Shown here piece by piece: positions 5,053-7,463 of a stretch of 7,463 nt of DNA (positions are counted from its first letter, which is position 1; each line of letters begins with the position of its first letter). Position numbers and translations under genes: made by a program. The notes beneath the pieces are model-generated. The model ran no database searches. It was not told the DNA's origin and saw only the letters and a program-made list of their open reading frames with translations. The DNA comes from W2P13-069 sp963590525. Lineage in GTDB: Bacteria; Actinomycetota; Coriobacteriia; Coriobacteriales; QAMH01. Location of the stretch: the NCBI GenBank assembly GCA_963590525.1, contig CAVAPV010000073.1, forward strand, positions 1 to 7,463, read 5' to 3'.

Positions 5053-5625
5053 CTAGAGCTCTGCCTCAAGCTGGTCTAGGATCCCTGTCACTCGAGCAAG
5101 GTCATAGTTCTCGCCCACAAAATCGTGGACGCGCTCATCCGTCAAACGCAAGCCCGTGCTATTGAGCGCGCTTTTGCAGATGGTTGCAAGCGGATCGAAC
5201 CCAAAGGGATCGCCGCCCTCCCCCACAGCAAGCAGATGGGCCGGACGAGCCGGCGGCATAGGGCAGCCGAGCCTGTAGCGACGCGCCCAATACACCTGGC
5301 AGCGGTCAAGCGCGGCCTTGAGCCATGCGCTGGGACCGGCAAAGTGCACAGGTGCCACGACGACAGCCGCCACGCAGGAGTCCATATGGCGACTCAGCAC
5401 GCCAAAGCCGTCTCCCGTGATAACGCACTCCCCGGTAAGGGAGCACGCCTCGCATCCGTTGCAAGCCGCAACGGGATACTTGGCAAGCGAGTACAGGCAG
5501 CATTTGAAGCCGCGTACATGAAGCTCGGCACGCAAAGCCTGCGCAAGTTGGTCGCAACGGCCTTTCTCGCGCGGGGAGCCGACGATCACCAAAACCTCTG
5601 GGGCGTCTTGAGGAGTGTCTAGCAT
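5053..5625 (-). CDS. Flavodoxin-fold NAD(P)H-dependent FMN reductase, iron-sulfur flavoprotein-like
   Basis: This 190-residue flavodoxin-fold protein probably binds FMN and transfers electrons; substrate unknown. An N-terminal strand runs into the phosphate loop GSPREKGRCDQL (16-27), as in the FMN-reductase/iron-sulfur-flavoprotein family. A cysteine cluster follows at 55-67 with spacing CX2CX2CX5C (CNGCEACSLTGEC), which fits the compact CX2CX2CX4-7C motif of archaeal iron-sulfur flavoproteins and suggests a [4Fe-4S] cluster. Further on, VAPVHFAGPSAWLKAALDR (90-108) is the usual flavin-site segment. The ATG has AAGGAG 8 nt upstream, and that site overlaps the tatD stop 12 nt away, so it is co-transcribed with tatD and probably metG. 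Some related reductases keep such cysteines without a proven cluster, so the cofactor is an inference. Class assignment is good, role unknown. Confidence 0.88.
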   Translation of the reverse strand: MLDTPQDAPEVLVIVGSPREKGRCDQLAQALRAELHVRGFKCCLYSLAKYPVAACNGCEACSLTGECVITGDGFGVLSRHMDSCVAAVVVAPVHFAGPSAWLKAALDRCQVYWARRYRLGCPMPPARPAHLLAVGEGGDPFGFDPLATICKSALNSTGLRLTDERVHDFVGENYDLARVTGILDQLEAEL

Positions 5626-5637
5626 GGGGGCGGCTCC

Positions 5638-6693
5638 TTAGCTTGCGGCGGGATTGGGGCGATCAAAGAGGTCGAGCGCGTTGCGGTAGACGCGCTGGGC
5701 CATCTGCAGCTCGGCAAGACCATCCTGCATCGCCTTGCAGTCTGCAGGCTTGTCAAGGGCGGGCTGTGCTCCTTGCTCGGCATCCTTGGGGCGCGGCGAC
5801 ATAAGCTCGCATGCGCGCTCCTGCCCGCTGTAGCCCATGCAATCCAACAACATACGCAGCGTATATGCGGTATGCCCAGGCTCGCAAGCCACACCGCGAC
5901 AAGGCTCGGGCGCCATGTAGGGAGCATCCGTCTCTGTGAGCAGACGATGTGAATCCACAAGCGCAACAGCAGCACGCGTCTCGTATTCCTTCTTAAAGGT
6001 GAGCGGGCCTCCAAGCGAGATATAGCAGCCCAGCTCGACAAAAGGCCTTACATCGGCAGGACCCAAGTTAAAGCAGTGCAGCACGCAACCTGCCAAAGGC
6101 ACGCCCTCGCGCTGCAAGATCTCTACGGCATCGGCATGAGCCTCGCGGATGTGAAGCTCTACCGGCAGGTGCAATTCATGCGCCAAGCGCAGTTGCTGCG
6201 CAAACACCTCGCGTTGGACATCGCGCGGACTCAAGTCGTAGTGGTAATCCAAGCCTATCTCGCCGATGCAGCTGGTAAGAGGATGCGCCAGAAGCTCAAG
6301 CAGCGCCGGTTTAGCCTCATCCCACAGGCGAGCATTATGGGGGTGCACGCCGCAAGCCATGCGGATACGGGGCACCTCCTGACGGCAGCTGCCCATATCT
6401 TTCAATAGCGCGGCGGCCCGCTCTTGCCAAGCGGGAATCGCGTCGTAAACCGCCTGAGCGGCAAGCTCACCTTCTTCGACCTCTGATGGATCGGTGATGC
6501 ACTCGATAAAGCTCACCCCATGATGCGCTGCACGAGCCAGCGCAAGCGGAGCATCGGGCAGCATGCCCAGGTGGCAATGAACGTCTGCAACGGGAGCCTG
6601 CTGGGGCAAGGCAGGCGCCGGGCGCACCTTGCCCTTGGAGTTGCGAAACCCCACGTCGCAGACGTCAAAGTATTTGAAATCGCTCAAGGACAT
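5638..6693 (-). CDS. tatD: TatD family metal-dependent deoxyribonuclease
   Basis: This TIM-barrel metallohydrolase of the TatD/YcfH family comprises cytoplasmic DNases, with reported roles in DNA repair and fragmentation. The metal-site signatures are present in order: DVHCHLG (D37, H39, H41), GVHPH (115-119), GEIGLDYHYD (144-153, E145), ELHIREA (179-185), LHCFN (205-209) and TETDAPYMAP (253-262). At 351 residues it is longer than the usual 255-270. About 36 residues precede the first motif, and the region 298-325 is a hydrophilic insertion. The chosen ATG starts 3 nt after the metG stop without a clear ribosome binding site, implying translational coupling. An alternative GTG at residue 23, behind AAGGGCAAG, would give a more usual N-terminus. 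tatD following metG is a common arrangement in Gram-positive bacteria. Confidence 0.95.
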   Translation of the reverse strand: MSLSDFKYFDVCDVGFRNSKGKVRPAPALPQQAPVADVHCHLGMLPDAPLALARAAHHGVSFIECITDPSEVEEGELAAQAVYDAIPAWQERAAALLKDMGSCRQEVPRIRMACGVHPHNARLWDEAKPALLELLAHPLTSCIGEIGLDYHYDLSPRDVQREVFAQQLRLAHELHLPVELHIREAHADAVEILQREGVPLAGCVLHCFNLGPADVRPFVELGCYISLGGPLTFKKEYETRAAVALVDSHRLLTETDAPYMAPEPCRGVACEPGHTAYTLRMLLDCMGYSGQERACELMSPRPKDAEQGAQPALDKPADCKAMQDGLAELQMAQRVYRNALDLFDRPNPAAS

Positions 6694-6696
6694 AGG

Positions 6697-7463
6697 CTAT
6701 TTGGCCAAACGCGGGAAGAGCGCATCGCCCTTGACAACCTCGTTGCCCACAGGCAAACCGCCCCAAGCAGCAGCCGCTGCGCCGTCTGCAACCTCGGTTG
6801 CCTTGCCCAAACCCAAACGGCTGTAAAGCTCGTCGCTCGTAGTGGGCATAAACGGAGAGAGCAGCAAGGCGCTGATGCGGCAGGCCTCGAGCGCGTTGTA
6901 GAGCACGGCAGCTAGCTCGCCTTGGGTTTCCTCGCTCTTGGCGAGGTTCCAAGGGGTGCTTTCTTCCACATAGAGGTTGGCGCGATGCACCAGCTCCATG
7001 ATGGCAGACGTCGCACCGCCAAAGTCAACATTGCGCAGGCAGTCTGCGTACTTGGCGTACAAACCGTCTGCAATCTCCTTGAGGGGGTTTTCCGCAAACT
7101 CTGCCGGGCAAGTGGGGACCTTACCCTCAAAGTACTTGATGGTCATATTGCTCACGCGGCTAAAGAGATTGCCGTAGCTGTTTGCCAAATCTGCGTTGTA
7201 GACCTGCGTCATGCGGTCCAAGCCGATGTTGCCATCGGCACCAAAGGTGACGTCGCTCATGAAGTAGTAGCGGTATGCATCCACGCCAAATTGCTCCATG
7301 AGATCACGCGGGTACAGCGCGTTGCCCTTGGATTTGGACATCTTGGAGCCGTCTGCCGCCATCAAGAAGCCATGGGCAAAAACATGCTTGGGCAGCGGCA
7401 AACCCGCAGCCATGAGCATGGCCGGCCAGATGACGCAGTGGAAGCGGATGATGTCCTTGCCCA
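6697..7463 (-). CDS. metG: Methionyl-tRNA synthetase, C-terminal half (start outside window)
   Basis: This class I aminoacyl-tRNA synthetase charges tRNA-Met with methionine, including the initiator. The window holds about 254 C-terminal residues, and the frame is open to the window edge. It begins with the typical GKDIIRFHCVIWPAMLMAAG and continues HVFAHGFLMAADGSKMSKSKG with the KMSKS loop that binds ATP. The helical anticodon-binding domain follows, including YYFMSDVTFGADGN, NADLANSYGNLFSRV and ESTPWNLAKS. It ends shortly after this domain (LFPRLAK), so it is the short form without the C-terminal Trbp111-like tRNA-binding module found in Escherichia coli and Bacillus. tatD follows after 3 nt. 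The N-terminal catalytic half with the HIGH motif must lie beyond position 7463. Confidence 0.97.
   Translation of the reverse strand, partial: GKDIIRFHCVIWPAMLMAAGLPLPKHVFAHGFLMAADGSKMSKSKGNALYPRDLMEQFGVDAYRYYFMSDVTFGADGNIGLDRMTQVYNADLANSYGNLFSRVSNMTIKYFEGKVPTCPAEFAENPLKEIADGLYAKYADCLRNVDFGGATSAIMELVHRANLYVEESTPWNLAKSEETQGELAAVLYNALEACRISALLLSPFMPTTSDELYSRLGLGKATEVADGAAAAAWGGLPVGNEVVKGDALFPRLAK

Overview
The window looks like chromosomal DNA from a moderately GC-rich, Gram-positive-type bacterium. Protein sequences (IF-3, L35, RsmA, MetRS) and gene order (metG-tatD-x-rsmA; infC-rpmI) point to Actinomycetota, most plausibly Coriobacteriia (Olsenella/Atopobium/Collinsella-like). The placement is from memory of these families and is not proven here. 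Most genes are on the minus strand. There are no rRNA or tRNA genes, CRISPR arrays, transposases or phage genes.

Left part (1-850, minus): the translation operon infC-rpmI, entering the window with only the start of rpmI. infC appears to start at a non-canonical AUA codon placed correctly behind a GGAGGTG Shine-Dalgarno. It is preceded by a leader of about 145 nt that ends in an intrinsic terminator whose U-tract abuts that Shine-Dalgarno. The terminator loop is complementary to an upstream leader segment, so the leader has the architecture of an attenuator. Its predicted promoter is overlaid by a 12-bp dyad.

Middle (853-3704): two minus-strand genes for small unrecognised membrane proteins, one tail-anchored and one with a single N-terminal membrane segment and a lysine-rich outer domain. 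They are divergent from a plus-strand processive family-2 glycosyltransferase, with a 177-bp shared intergenic region containing a small dyad. The glycosyltransferase ends at a strong intrinsic terminator inside a nested set of inverted repeats that separates it from the convergent rsmA.

Right part (3860-7463, minus): metG (C-terminal half), tatD, an iron-sulfur-flavoprotein-like reductase and rsmA, read in that order. metG, tatD and the flavoprotein are tightly packed (3 and 12 nt gaps). rsmA is separated from them by about 300 bp holding REP-like, palindromic interspersed repeats. The flavoprotein and repeats occupy the place where Bacillus-type genomes carry yabE/rnmV between tatD and ksgA.

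Most of the window is housekeeping. The least ordinary parts are the infC leader with its AUA start, the repeat cluster before rsmA, the flavoprotein in that operon, and the unrecognised membrane-protein pair opposite the glycosyltransferase.
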